DNA of 64,000 bases from Bacillus sp. 103mf (lineage in GTDB: Bacteria > Bacillota > Bacilli > Bacillales > Bacillaceae_G), in assembly GCF_900116295.1 (NCBI RefSeq), contig NZ_FPAF01000001.1, positions 186,001 through 250,000 on the forward strand, written 5' to 3'. Positions 25,647 to 34,546 of this stretch are shown here, in pieces. A model generated the notes under the pieces. It was not told where the DNA came from and made no database searches. It was given only the letters and a program-made list of their open reading frames with translations. The translations under genes and the position numbers were made by a program. Each line of letters begins with the position of its first letter. Position 1 is the stretch's first letter.

Positions 25647-26381
25647 TTACTTCTTATTACGATCAGCATACACAGCCATTGCAACCTGCATAAACTTCGC
25701 TAATCCTTCACCGAATTGATCAATATTTTTTGTAAATCGTTCATCATCGACATACATTTGTCCTAAACCTTTAAACGCATCCAATGAGTAATGACCAAAA
25801 TTCTGCAAATAGTTATACCATTCTTGAATTGCTTCTTGAGCCTGTTCTGATTCAGGTGAATCATTACGAAGCGTTGCAAGCTTCCTATAAATCGCATTAT
25901 ATTCTTCTTGCTTCTCTTTCGTCATACTGCTCGCTGCTTTATTAGCCTTATCAACCGCTTCATTTCCCCATCTTTCACGTGCTTCTTGCTCATATGGATT
26001 TTGACTAAAATCAAAGCCCTCAAATTTTTCTTTGTTTGTCATTTGAATTTCTCCTTTCGAGTGTTGAATCGTCTTATCAACCGTCGAAATCACTTTGTCT
26101 AATCTAGAGCGCTTCTCAAGCAACATTTTACGATGCAAAACAAGTGCCTCTTGTCGATCAAATGAAGGATTATCGATAATTTCTTTAATTTTCTTTAAAG
26201 GGAAGCCAAGTTCTTTAAAAAATAGAATTTGTTGCAATGTCTCCAGATTATCATCGGAATAAAGGCGATAACCAGATTCGGTCGTCTCCTCTGGGGTTAA
26301 TAACCCAATTTCATCATAATGATGCAGTGTGCGCACACTAATACCAACTAAATCTGCTACTTCTTTCACTTTCATTGTCAT
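25647..26381 (-). CDS. MerR-family regulator with TipAS drug-recognition domain (Mta/TipAL type)
   Basis: A 244-residue regulator. Residues 1-72 are a MerR winged helix ([20 protein letters not shown], then [16 protein letters not shown]), followed by a long coiled coil and a C-terminal TipAS domain (about 125-244) of the type that binds thiopeptides and other antibiotics in TipAL. B. subtilis Mta, of the same build, activates multidrug exporter genes. The start at 26381 has GGGAGGG 6 bases upstream. It is divergent from the 5'-nucleotidase gene; whether it controls that gene or a distant exporter cannot be told. Confidence 0.9.
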   Translation of the reverse strand: MTMKVKEVADLVGISVRTLHHYDEIGLLTPEETTESGYRLYSDDNLETLQQILFFKELGFPLKKIKEIIDNPSFDRQEALVLHRKMLLEKRSRLDKVISTVDKTIQHSKGEIQMTNKEKFEGFDFSQNPYEQEARERWGNEAVDKANKAASSMTKEKQEEYNAIYRKLATLRNDSPESEQAQEAIQEWYNYLQNFGHYSLDAFKGLGQMYVDDERFTKNIDQFGEGLAKFMQVAMAVYADRNKK

Positions 26382-26560
26382 TGTTTTGCCCTCCCTTAGT
26401 ACATACAATAAAGTATAACGTAACGTGAGAGTCAACACGAAAGGATAAAAATTTCTAAAGTCGCAGTTGCATATATGTTTACTTCAAATGTAGATAATAC
26501 ATATGAAAACTAACTGTGATATTCCCTGTAGAAGGATTATATAAAAGAAGGTTGATAACA

Positions 26561-28144
26561 TTGAATCAAAACAACATTGTAAATGTGAATATTTTATTAA
26601 CGAGTGATATTCATGGTACGGTTTACCCGATACACTATCAAAATAACGAAAATGCAGAACTAGGACTAGCAAAGATTGCAACGCGCATTGCACAGGAACG
26701 CACCCAGAATGATCATGTTCTCGTAATTGATAACGGTGATTTCATACAAGGAACTCCGTTTACTTATTACTACACCAAATATATGCAGAATGAAGAAAAT
26801 CCAATGTCGATTATCGCCAATCATATCGGTTATGATGCAGCGATTATTGGAAATCATGAATTTAACTACGGAATGGACGTATTAAACAAAGCTGTTGCTC
26901 ATGCAAATATGCCTTATTTAGCCGCTAATATTATGAATAAACAAACAAGGAAACCTTATTTTGGAAAGCCATATATAATTAAACATATACATCCAGATAT
27001 AAAAATTGCTGTTTTAGGAGTAACAACGCATTACATTCCAAATTGGGAACAGCCTCATCATATTGAAGATGTAATATTCGAAAACGCACTCGAAACAACA
27101 AAGCAGTGGGTTTCCTATATTAAAGAGCATGAGCAACCACATTTATTCATTGTTGCCTACCACGGCGGTTTTGAACGTGACTTACAAACCGGAGAACCAA
27201 CAGAGATTTTAACAGGGGAAAATCAAGGATATGAAATGTGTCAAGAAATTGAAGGTATTGATATTTTATTAACGGGGCATCAACATCGCTATATTGCTCA
27301 TACAAAAGTAAATGGTGTAACTGTTCTACAAACTGGATCCAATGGCCGTTCATTAGGGAAAATCCATGTCACTTTAACAAGGAATCAAAATCAGTGGATG
27401 ATTGAAGAATGTCATTCTGAATTATTACCTATTGAAGGTATTCCAGCAGATGAGAAGGTGCTTTCACTTATATCGACATATGAAGAGCGAACGCAAGAAT
27501 GGTTAGACCAACCTATTGGCTCCATTATTGGTGATATGTTGATTCACGATGCGATGCAAACTCGCTTACAAGATTGCGCCTTTATCGAATTCATAAATAA
27601 AGTACAGATGGATGTATCCGGAGTAGATATTTCATGTACCAGTCTGTTTCATAACGAATCTTCCGGCTTTCCAAACCAGATTACAATGAGAGATATTGTT
27701 TCGAATTATATTTATCCAAATACATTAAAAGTTGTTCGCGTTACAGGAAAAGATATAAAAGAGGCACTTGAGTTAACTGCTGAATATTTCTCGTTAGATA
27801 CAGATAGAAATATCATTGTAAACCCTGCATATATAGAACCAAAACCGCAACATTATAATTACGATATGTGGGAAGGCATTTCATACATATTAAACATTTC
27901 AAAACCAGTAGGGGAAAGAGTCGTTTCCCTACAATATAAAGGCGCTCCTATTCACTTTCATCAAGAGTATGACGTTGTCATGAACAATTACCGTGCAAGC
28001 GGTGGCGGAAATTATGCTATGTATCAAAATAAGCCCATTATAAAAGATATACCAATTGATATGTCTGAGCTCATTGCAAATTACATATTAGAACGAAAAA
28101 CAATCGAAGCGACAACGAATCATAATTGGAAAGTTGTTACATAA
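26561..28144 (+). CDS. 5'-nucleotidase / cyclic-nucleotide phosphodiesterase family metallophosphoesterase
   Basis: Two-domain enzyme of the UshA/YunD type, 527 residues. The N-terminal metallophosphoesterase domain shows the metal ligands in LLTSDIHGTVYP (Asp, His), DNGDFIQG, GNHEFNYGMD and HQHRYIAH. The C-terminal domain shows the nucleotide-binding NYRASGGGNYAMY. No signal peptide is visible, so it is likely cytosolic, unlike periplasmic UshA. The start is taken as TTG 26561 with AAGAAGG 10 bases upstream; a GTG at 26516 is in frame but has no site. Likely hydrolyses nucleotides or nucleotide sugars. Confidence 0.85.
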   Translation: MNQNNIVNVNILLTSDIHGTVYPIHYQNNENAELGLAKIATRIAQERTQNDHVLVIDNGDFIQGTPFTYYYTKYMQNEENPMSIIANHIGYDAAIIGNHEFNYGMDVLNKAVAHANMPYLAANIMNKQTRKPYFGKPYIIKHIHPDIKIAVLGVTTHYIPNWEQPHHIEDVIFENALETTKQWVSYIKEHEQPHLFIVAYHGGFERDLQTGEPTEILTGENQGYEMCQEIEGIDILLTGHQHRYIAHTKVNGVTVLQTGSNGRSLGKIHVTLTRNQNQWMIEECHSELLPIEGIPADEKVLSLISTYEERTQEWLDQPIGSIIGDMLIHDAMQTRLQDCAFIEFINKVQMDVSGVDISCTSLFHNESSGFPNQITMRDIVSNYIYPNTLKVVRVTGKDIKEALELTAEYFSLDTDRNIIVNPAYIEPKPQHYNYDMWEGISYILNISKPVGERVVSLQYKGAPIHFHQEYDVVMNNYRASGGGNYAMYQNKPIIKDIPIDMSELIANYILERKTIEATTNHNWKVVT

Positions 28145-28166
28145 CGAATTTTCCTATCAAACTAAA

Positions 28167-28191
28167 AAAAGATGGGCTGCGCCCATCTTTT
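28167..28191. terminator. Bidirectional terminator between the nucleotidase gene and ynzC
   Basis: AAAAGATGGGC-TGC-GCCCATCTTTT, perfect 11-bp stem with A and T runs on both sides. Confidence 0.9.
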
Positions 28192-28429
28192 AATTTAACT
28201 TTGCTTTATCTTGTTTTTTTAATTCTTTTAACTTCTTCGGCGTAACGTCTTTACCTTCTTCATTAACGACTTTGATTGATTTCAATTCGTTTAACATATT
28301 TTTACGAAAGCCTTTTAAATATTGTTCACGGAGCGATTGACGCTCACGTTGCTCTTCTTCCGTTAAACCTTCTGCTTTAGCTTTTTTCGCTAAGAAGTTA
28401 ATGCGTTCAATGAGTTCGTGACTTAGCAT
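28190..28429 (-). CDS. ynzC: YnzC family protein (DUF896)
   Basis: A 79-residue helical protein, [20 protein letters not shown] with a [13 protein letters not shown] motif, typical of the DUF896 family, whose B. subtilis member YnzC is part of the yneA-yneB-ynzC SOS operon. The start at 28429 follows AAAGGGGATTCGAG; the longer in-frame start overlaps that site. It lies 45 bp after yneB, so it is co-transcribed and probably DNA-damage induced. Molecular role unknown. Confidence 0.9.
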   Translation of the reverse strand: MLSHELIERINFLAKKAKAEGLTEEEQRERQSLREQYLKGFRKNMLNELKSIKVVNEEGKDVTPKKLKELKKQDKAKLN

Positions 28430-28474
28430 CTCGAATCCCCTTTCTACTACAAACTGATTATTATCATACAATAG

Positions 28475-29146
<672 letters not shown>

Positions 29147-29193
29147 CTATCTCGCCTTTTACATCATATTTTACCATAAATGCAGCTTTTATT

Positions 29194-29233
29194 CGAACTT
29201 ACGTTTGTAGAATGTTTTCTTGCATGTTATAAT
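29194..29233 (+). promoter_or_regulatory. LexA box and lexA promoter
   Basis: CGAACTTACGTTTG (29194-29207) fits the Bacillus SOS box CGAAC-N4-GTTYG exactly. It overlaps a -35 TTGTAG (29205-29210), which with a 17-bp spacer and -10 TATAAT (29228-29233) makes the lexA promoter. The same box lies 63 bp before yneB on the other side, so it can control both directions. Confidence 0.9.
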
Positions 29234-29271
29234 ACAAATAAGAAAATTTATAGAAAACGAGGTGTGAAAAT

Positions 29272-29892
29272 ATGGAGAAGTTAACGAAACGGCAACAAGA
29301 CATTCTTGACTTCATTAAACAAAAAGTTCAAGAAAAAGGTTATCCACCTTCCGTACGTGAAATCGGTCAGGCAGTCGGCCTTGCTTCTAGCTCTACTGTG
29401 CACGGACATTTATCTCGCTTAGAGGAAAAAGGATACATTCGCCGCGATCCAACAAAACCGAGAGCGATTGAAATTTTAGGAAACGACAATATCCAAGCAG
29501 ATACGCAATCAGTCGTTCACGTACCAATTGTCGGAAAAGTTACAGCCGGCTTACCAATTACAGCAGTTGAAAGTGTAGAAGAACATTTTCCACTTCCAGC
29601 GAATCTCGTTTCAGGCTCAGATCAAGTATTTATGTTACGAATTTCTGGAGATAGTATGATTGAAGCAGGGATTTTTGACGGAGACTTAGTTGTTGTTCGC
29701 CAGCAGCAATCTGCATACAATGGTGAAATCGTTGTCGCTTTAACAGAAGACAACGAAGCTACGGTAAAACGTTTTTACAAAGAAAAAGATCATTTCCGCT
29801 TACAGCCAGAGAACTCTTCTTTAGAACCTATTATTTTAGATAACGTTTCTGTTATTGGAAAAGTAATTGGTGTCTATCGTCATTTACATTAA
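29272..29892 (+). CDS. lexA: SOS response repressor LexA
   Basis: Represses DNA-damage genes and is inactivated by RecA-stimulated self-cleavage. The 206 residues show the N-terminal winged helix ([18 protein letters not shown], then [20 protein letters not shown]), the cleavage Ala-Gly in KVTAGLPI (about residue 92), the catalytic Ser in [11 protein letters not shown] and Lys in [10 protein letters not shown]. Autoregulated through the box at 29194. ATG with GAGGTGTGAAAAT upstream; ends in a strong terminator. Confidence 0.98.
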   Translation: MEKLTKRQQDILDFIKQKVQEKGYPPSVREIGQAVGLASSSTVHGHLSRLEEKGYIRRDPTKPRAIEILGNDNIQADTQSVVHVPIVGKVTAGLPITAVESVEEHFPLPANLVSGSDQVFMLRISGDSMIEAGIFDGDLVVVRQQQSAYNGEIVVALTEDNEATVKRFYKEKDHFRLQPENSSLEPIILDNVSVIGKVIGVYRHLH

Positions 29893-29918
29893 AAACAGAC
29901 CAAATTTGGTCTGTTTTT
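29891..29918. terminator. Bidirectional terminator between lexA and the DUF4097 gene
   Basis: AAAAACAGACCAAATTTGGTCTGTTTTT, a perfect palindrome of 28 bp. Confidence 0.9.
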
Positions 29919-30735
29919 AATTCGCTTCGATTGTCACAGAGCCGGCTGCTGTTTTCCCCCTAATCTGTACCTTTCCATTGCCTAAAGTAATTTCTTTATT
30001 TTCTTTCCCGAAAATCTGAACATCTCCTGCATGAGAAGTTCCTTTCACAACAGCATCTTTCGGCATTTCCTGCAGCTGAATACTGACATCTCCTGCTGCC
30101 GAATCCGCCTCAACACTATACTCTGGATTATGCTGCGTTATCTCTACACTTCCTGCCGCTGCCTCTGCATGCACTTTCCCTTCCACTTCATGAAGAACAA
30201 CCTCGCCCGCACTAGATGACACTTTTACATTTTGCGCTTTCATTTCCTTCATTTTCACATCGCCCGCTGCTGAATGCACAGATATATCTTCGCTTTGAAT
30301 ATCTTGCACATGAATCGTTCCCGCTGCTGTCTTTGCTTCAATTTTATTATATACACGTTCAGGCACAATAACTGTAAGGCCTTCATCTTCCCAATCAAAT
30401 GAAAAAAAAGAAAAATCGAATATATGTTTCCTTTTCGTTTTCACTTCCACTTGTAACATTTCACCGTTCTCATTTACGTCTAACTTTCGCTTTTCCTGAT
30501 CGCCGTTAAACCGAACTTCAAATAAGTCAGTCTTGCCTTTTTCAATCACAACATCTCCAACATCTGTGTCAACATGAATGTTTTTAATTTGCTCATTTTT
30601 AAATTGTTTCTGTTCCAATTTCTTTGCTTCTGCGGATCCATTCAGCGATTTCATAAAAAAGGCTGACCCCGTAAAAAATAACCCAATTCCCCCGATTACA
30701 ATACAAATAATTGCGATGAATACAATTTTCCTCAT
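29917..30735 (-). CDS. DUF4097-type membrane-anchored beta-repeat protein
   Basis: A 272-residue protein with one N-terminal membrane helix (IVFIAIICIVIGGIGLFFTG) and a long extracellular domain of repeated short strands (SAAGDVKMKEM, SSAGEVVLHEV, EAAAGSVEITQ, DSAAGDVSIQL, TAAGSVTIEA), the parallel beta-fold of DUF4097/LiaG-like proteins. Third gene of a padR-DUF1700-DUF4097 unit; the stop of the DUF1700 gene lies just before it. Such operons respond to membrane or envelope stress in several Bacilli. The start at 30735 follows AAAGGGGAG. Confidence 0.85.
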   Translation of the reverse strand: MRKIVFIAIICIVIGGIGLFFTGSAFFMKSLNGSAEAKKLEQKQFKNEQIKNIHVDTDVGDVVIEKGKTDLFEVRFNGDQEKRKLDVNENGEMLQVEVKTKRKHIFDFSFFSFDWEDEGLTVIVPERVYNKIEAKTAAGTIHVQDIQSEDISVHSAAGDVKMKEMKAQNVKVSSSAGEVVLHEVEGKVHAEAAAGSVEITQHNPEYSVEADSAAGDVSIQLQEMPKDAVVKGTSHAGDVQIFGKENKEITLGNGKVQIRGKTAAGSVTIEAN

Positions 30736-30740
30736 CTCAT

Positions 30741-31286
30741 CTACTCCCCTTTGATCACCTTTAAATTCCAATTAGCGTATTTGACAAAAAACTTTGTAAA
30801 CCAAATCGTACAATAATACGCAGCAATCCCTAAAAGTAAACCAACACCGAAGAGTATAAAAGAGACAAATACATCAGATAAAATAAAAATTTGAGCGAAA
30901 ACAATTTTTGTTAACAGAAGTATTGGCGAGAAAACACATACAGCACTAACTATCCAAAGTGATAAAATAAGACTCCCAATTGCTATGAGCGGTCCTAACA
31001 CAACAACCAAGTTAAAAAAACTAAGTCCAATAATTGCTACAATTGCTCTTGCTACGTTAGAAAAAGTTGGATTATGCTTCACCTGCTCCAAACGATGAGA
31101 CGCTAATGTTTCCTTAGCAATTGCTTTAGGTGAACCAAGCGCTTTTATAATTTCTTCCTCCGTTTTCCCCTCTTCTATTCCGAATTGAAAATGTTCCTCG
31201 TAATCATACAAAATATCGTTCCGTTCTTCTTCTGGTAGCTTTCTAAGGTGTCCTGATAATTCTTGAAGAAATTTCTCTTTAGTCAT
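30741..31286 (-). CDS. DUF1700 family membrane protein
   Basis: A 181-residue protein. The N-terminal 60 residues hold the family motif KEKFLQELSGHLRKLPEEER followed by DILYDYEEHF, and then there are about four membrane segments. It lies between a PadR regulator and a DUF4097 gene with 3- and 5-bp spacings, the standard arrangement, in which the three products form an envelope-related module. Precise role unknown. Confidence 0.9.
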   Translation of the reverse strand: MTKEKFLQELSGHLRKLPEEERNDILYDYEEHFQFGIEEGKTEEEIIKALGSPKAIAKETLASHRLEQVKHNPTFSNVARAIVAIIGLSFFNLVVVLGPLIAIGSLILSLWIVSAVCVFSPILLLTKIVFAQIFILSDVFVSFILFGVGLLLGIAAYYCTIWFTKFFVKYANWNLKVIKGE

Positions 31287-31289
31287 TCC

Positions 31290-31601
31290 CTACACCTCCT
31301 CAATAATTTCTTGTACTCCCTTTGCAAAATCATGCCACTCTGTCACAAGTGTATAGAGCTGCTTTGCGCCTTGATTTGTTAACTGATAATATTTCCGCGG
31401 AGGCCCTTCCGATGATTCTTTTAAATATGTCTGAAAGTACCCTTCTTTTGTTAAACGACGCAGCAAAGGATACACGGATCCTTCTGATATTAAAAATTTA
31501 TTTGAAATTTGCTGAACTAATTCATAGCCATAGCAATCTCGTTTCTTGACAAGTGCAAGAACACAAAGCTCCAATACCCCTTTTTTAAATTGAACATTCA
31601 A
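31290..31601 (-). CDS. PadR-family transcriptional regulator
   Basis: A 103-residue repressor: winged helix [27 protein letters not shown], then [17 protein letters not shown] and the wing. It is the first gene of the operon with DUF1700 and DUF4097 genes and probably represses it. The start is taken as TTG 31601, because GAGAGGA lies 9 bases before it and the protein then begins at the conserved [11 protein letters not shown]; an ATG 11 codons earlier has no site. Confidence 0.9.
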   Translation of the reverse strand: MNVQFKKGVLELCVLALVKKRDCYGYELVQQISNKFLISEGSVYPLLRRLTKEGYFQTYLKESSEGPPRKYYQLTNQGAKQLYTLVTEWHDFAKGVQEIIEEV

Positions 31602-31821
31602 AGGTAATTCTCCTCTCGATCCAGTACTATTCAATGCAAGATACCTTATTAATTATAATATATCATTCAGTATTGAACATTACAAGGTACTATTCCGTTT
31701 TTTTACAAAACAGAGAAAATCTCTCTCATTGAGGAATTCTTCATTCTCTCCTAACCAAACTACAATTATTGACATATAAAAGTTTTAAAGAGATTGTTAT
31801 CTTTTCTAAGGAGGTATTTTA

Positions 31822-32652
31822 ATGATGTACGATTTTTATCCAAACCAAATAGTAGTTCCCTTTCAATATGTTCCTTATTATAATATTCCACGTGACACTT
31901 CCTCTGTAGAAATTCCTTACCCACTCGTTCAAAATACATTTTATCCTTTAAATTATGTGGAGAACGTTCCTATCTCACAAAAGAGTCCGACAGTTAGAGG
32001 CTCATGGACTCCTTTTTCATGGGTAGAAAAATATGCATATGCGTTTGCAGGACCTTATAACAAGGCTGAAGTTGCTCTCACATTCGATGATGGTCCAGAT
32101 ACTCTTTACACTCCTCAAGTATTAGATAAATTGAAAAAACATGGTGTAAAAGCGACATTTTTTCTATTAGGTGAAAATGCTGAAAGATATCCTAAAGTTG
32201 TAGAACGGATTGTTAACGAAGGGCATATCGTGGGAAATCATACTTATAATCATCCTAATTTAATAAAAGTAGATGATAAACAATATCATGAACAGGTTTT
32301 AAATACAGAAAAAATATTACAAAAGCTAACTGGATACTCCCCCAAATTCTTCCGGCCTCCTTATGGGATTATAAATGAAAATCAAGTGAAGTGGGCTACC
32401 GAACAAAACTTTATAATTATTCAATGGAGTGTAGATACATTAGATTGGAAAGGCTTAACTGCCAAAGAAGTTACTAACAAAGTATTAGGGAATGCTTTTC
32501 CTGGAAGTATCCTCTTGCAGCACACTGCGCCAGGGGAGAATTTACAGGGGTCCGTAGACGCTCTCGACCGATTTATTCCTGACCTTACATCTAACGGAGC
32601 ACGGTTCGTGACTCTCCCCAAAATGTTTAATACTTCAAAGCAAAGAGAATAA
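31822..32652 (+). CDS. Polysaccharide deacetylase (NodB domain)
   Basis: Carbohydrate esterase family 4 enzyme, 276 residues, that removes acetyl groups from peptidoglycan or other GlcNAc polymers. The motifs are present: ALTFDDGPDT (Asp-Asp), HTYNHPNL (metal His pair), FRPPYG and WSVDTLDW. The fifth motif reads ILLQHT instead of the common ILLHD-type. An unusual Tyr/Pro-rich N-terminal 70 residues (PNQIVVPFQYVPYYNIP) and the absence of a signal peptide suggest a spore-located or otherwise non-exported enzyme. ATG with AAGGAGG 7 bases upstream. Confidence 0.85.
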   Translation: MMYDFYPNQIVVPFQYVPYYNIPRDTSSVEIPYPLVQNTFYPLNYVENVPISQKSPTVRGSWTPFSWVEKYAYAFAGPYNKAEVALTFDDGPDTLYTPQVLDKLKKHGVKATFFLLGENAERYPKVVERIVNEGHIVGNHTYNHPNLIKVDDKQYHEQVLNTEKILQKLTGYSPKFFRPPYGIINENQVKWATEQNFIIIQWSVDTLDWKGLTAKEVTNKVLGNAFPGSILLQHTAPGENLQGSVDALDRFIPDLTSNGARFVTLPKMFNTSKQRE

Positions 32653-32653
32653 A

Positions 32654-32705
32654 GTGAAACTTTCATCAGTGGGGGTTTTTCATCTCCCACTGATGGAAAT
32701 TTCAC
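32654..32705 (+). terminator. Long hairpin after the deacetylase gene
   Basis: GTGAAACTTTCATCAGTGGG pairs with CCCACTGATGGAAATTTCAC around a 12-base T-rich loop. It lacks a final T run, so it may act more as mRNA 3' protection. Confidence 0.6.
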
Positions 32706-33198
32706 CAAATCGGGTGCATGCCTGCAATTTTATCCCTCACTTCTCTCACAATCTTGAGGTGAGGAGCTAACTTCTCATTAATGTGGAATAAAAAGTCATA
32801 TACTGACGGCGTCCTTATTGATGAACTTGTATACAGAACATTTTACTTTACGGTAAAGCAGACTTTTCCTTATTGCAGAAACGTGTCCTATATCAACTCT
32901 AACATCCTATTGAAAAAACGATAACTACATTTGTAAAGTGCTGTACAAACTTTCCTCAAATTAGTGTAAGAACCAATTCTACTTGACGGTTACACCGCAC
33001 TAGAAAGCGGCACACGAGCCCTCCCATTAAACTAAAAAATTCCCTTTCACGTCTTGCTCCTTTATCTCGTTGACTCTTTCCCATTATTAATTGTTCATTT
33101 CTATAAAAAAGTATTTAACTAAAAAATTTATAATATATGTCCAAGCCACTTAATTACTAATTTCATATTGTATTATGTACAAACAGGAGGTGAATTAT
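32706..33198. other. Intergenic stretch before the ExsC-like gene
   Basis: No gene seen. Contains CCTCAC...GTGAGG (about 32733-32763) as an inverted repeat. The part just upstream of 33199 must hold the promoter, presumably a late sporulation one, but I cannot place a clear SigK or SigE site. Confidence 0.4.
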
Positions 33199-33630
33199 AT
33201 GACTCATATTATTGATTTTCAAGCTATCCAACCGATTAGTAAAGTCAATGAAGTTACTTTTGAAATCCCACACTCTCCTCAAAAATTAAAGCTAGCTTCC
33301 ATTAAATTACGAATTTCGAAAAGTGATTCACATGAAAATAAAGTAGAATTAATCGGCACAGTCGGTGTTAAAGGTATAACTGGCATTGCACAAATTCTGT
33401 TTAAAATTTTTCGTGATGACAAAGAGATTTTTAACGCACAAGCTGGAATTGAATCCGCTGACTCTGAACAATTTTACATTGAAACATTTCAAGCCATCGA
33501 TAAGAATTTACATTCTGGATCTCACGTTTATACTTTAACGGTCGAAAACCTTACTAATAATACACGTGCAGACGTTGTTGGACCTATTTCTTTTAGCGGC
33601 TTAGCTATTAGCCAAAATCATGATTGTTAA
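33199..33630 (+). CDS. exsC: ExsC-like exosporium protein
   Basis: A 143-residue protein, MTHIIDFQAIQPISKVNEVT, which I recognise as the ExsC type of B. cereus-group exosporium protein (about 14-15 kDa). It is soluble, beta-rich and without a signal peptide (VELIGTVGVKGITGIAQILF, then YTLTVENLTNNTRADVVGP). The ATG follows AGGAGG. Stands alone between two terminators. The assignment rests on memory of the family N terminus, so it is moderately sure. Confidence 0.65.
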   Translation: MTHIIDFQAIQPISKVNEVTFEIPHSPQKLKLASIKLRISKSDSHENKVELIGTVGVKGITGIAQILFKIFRDDKEIFNAQAGIESADSEQFYIETFQAIDKNLHSGSHVYTLTVENLTNNTRADVVGPISFSGLAISQNHDC

Positions 33631-33746
33631 TCAAAAAGACGAACTTGTTTGTATAGCACATTTGAAAAAGAAAAACATAAATTATATTAAGCTTAGACTA
33701 TACGCATCGCTTTTCACACCTTATTTTTTCTCATAGCACCTTCCCT

Positions 33747-33778
33747 AAAAAGAGCACTTATAAAACGGTGCTCTTTTT
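33747..33778 (+). terminator. Terminator downstream of the ExsC-like gene
   Basis: AAAAAGAGCAC, a 10-base loop, GTGCTCTTTTT. Confidence 0.8.
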
Positions 33779-33911
33779 AATACAAGCCTATAATCCAATT
33801 ATGTTTTTCTAATTCACTTGTTCGATTAATTGTAAAATCCATCTATAAAAATTCAATGAAATACATGTTAAATTTTTTTATGAAAAGCGCATAGTCTATT
33901 CAAAATGTACC

Positions 33912-33953
33912 CTCATAAAAGCCTTAGCTATATTAAAGCTAGGGCTTTTATGA
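33912..33953 (+). terminator. Hairpin before the integrase remnant
   Basis: CTCATAAAAGCCTTAGCT pairs with AGCTAGGGCTTTTATGAG with one mismatch. It sits exactly at the boundary where the integrase remnant begins. Confidence 0.6.
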
Positions 33954-33963
33954 GCGTAATATT

Positions 33964-34290
33964 GAGAAACATTTAATTCCATATTTTAAGAATATCAATT
34001 TAAAAGAGATTAAACCTATGATGTACCAAAATTTTATCAATTACTTAACTGATAAAGGGTATAGTAAACGTACAGTAGAAATTATCCACGGTACAATGCA
34101 TAATGCAATGCAGCAAGCTGTTCCCTTAAAGAAAATCGGGAGTAACCCATGCGAAAGCGCAGTTATTTCAAACAAAAATATAAAAAAGAGGAAGGTCTTA
34201 AGTATATGCGAACTGAAGACATCCCTCTTTTCCTAAAAACCGCTTATCAATATAACTATATTCGCTTTTTCATACTCTTCTGGAATCATC
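33964..34290 (+). pseudogene. Tyrosine recombinase (phage integrase) remnant
   Basis: The plus strand reads EKHLIPYFKNINLKEIKPMM, then YQNFINYLTDKGYSKRTVEI and NPCESAVISNKN. This is the SAM-like core-binding domain of a phage-type integrase. The sense then moves to another frame near 34195 (KKEEGLKYMRTEDIPLFLKT, AYQYNYIRFFILF) and ends. The N terminus and the whole catalytic domain are missing, so it is a dead fragment. It marks a past insertion between the ExsC-like gene and the lasso operon. Confidence 0.85.
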
Positions 34291-34312
34291 ACATAAATAT
34301 TACAATCTACCG

Positions 34313-34512
34313 CTATATAAATTCATTTTAATTTTTTAACATATAAGTCTCTGCTATGCAGAACAAAGCATAACCTGCACTTTCTTTACCTTTTTCTTTT
34401 ACCTTGCATGTGGCAGGAATAGGCCCTGGCCGCTTCTATGCATGACCAGATGCTCTCGACTGCCTAAAAAGAGAAAATTTTCATGTCGTTTTTTCAATTT
34501 GTATTTATTTAG
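34313..34512 (+). repeat. Dispersed repeat copy
   Basis: Full-length copy from TATATAAATTCATTTTAATT through CTGGCCGCTTCTATGCATGA to CAATTTGTATTTATTTAG. Lies just after the end of the lasso operon and just before it on the map comes the integrase scrap. Confidence 0.8.
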
Positions 34513-34546
34513 TTCTGTCAAGACGTGCTACTAATACCTACTATCT

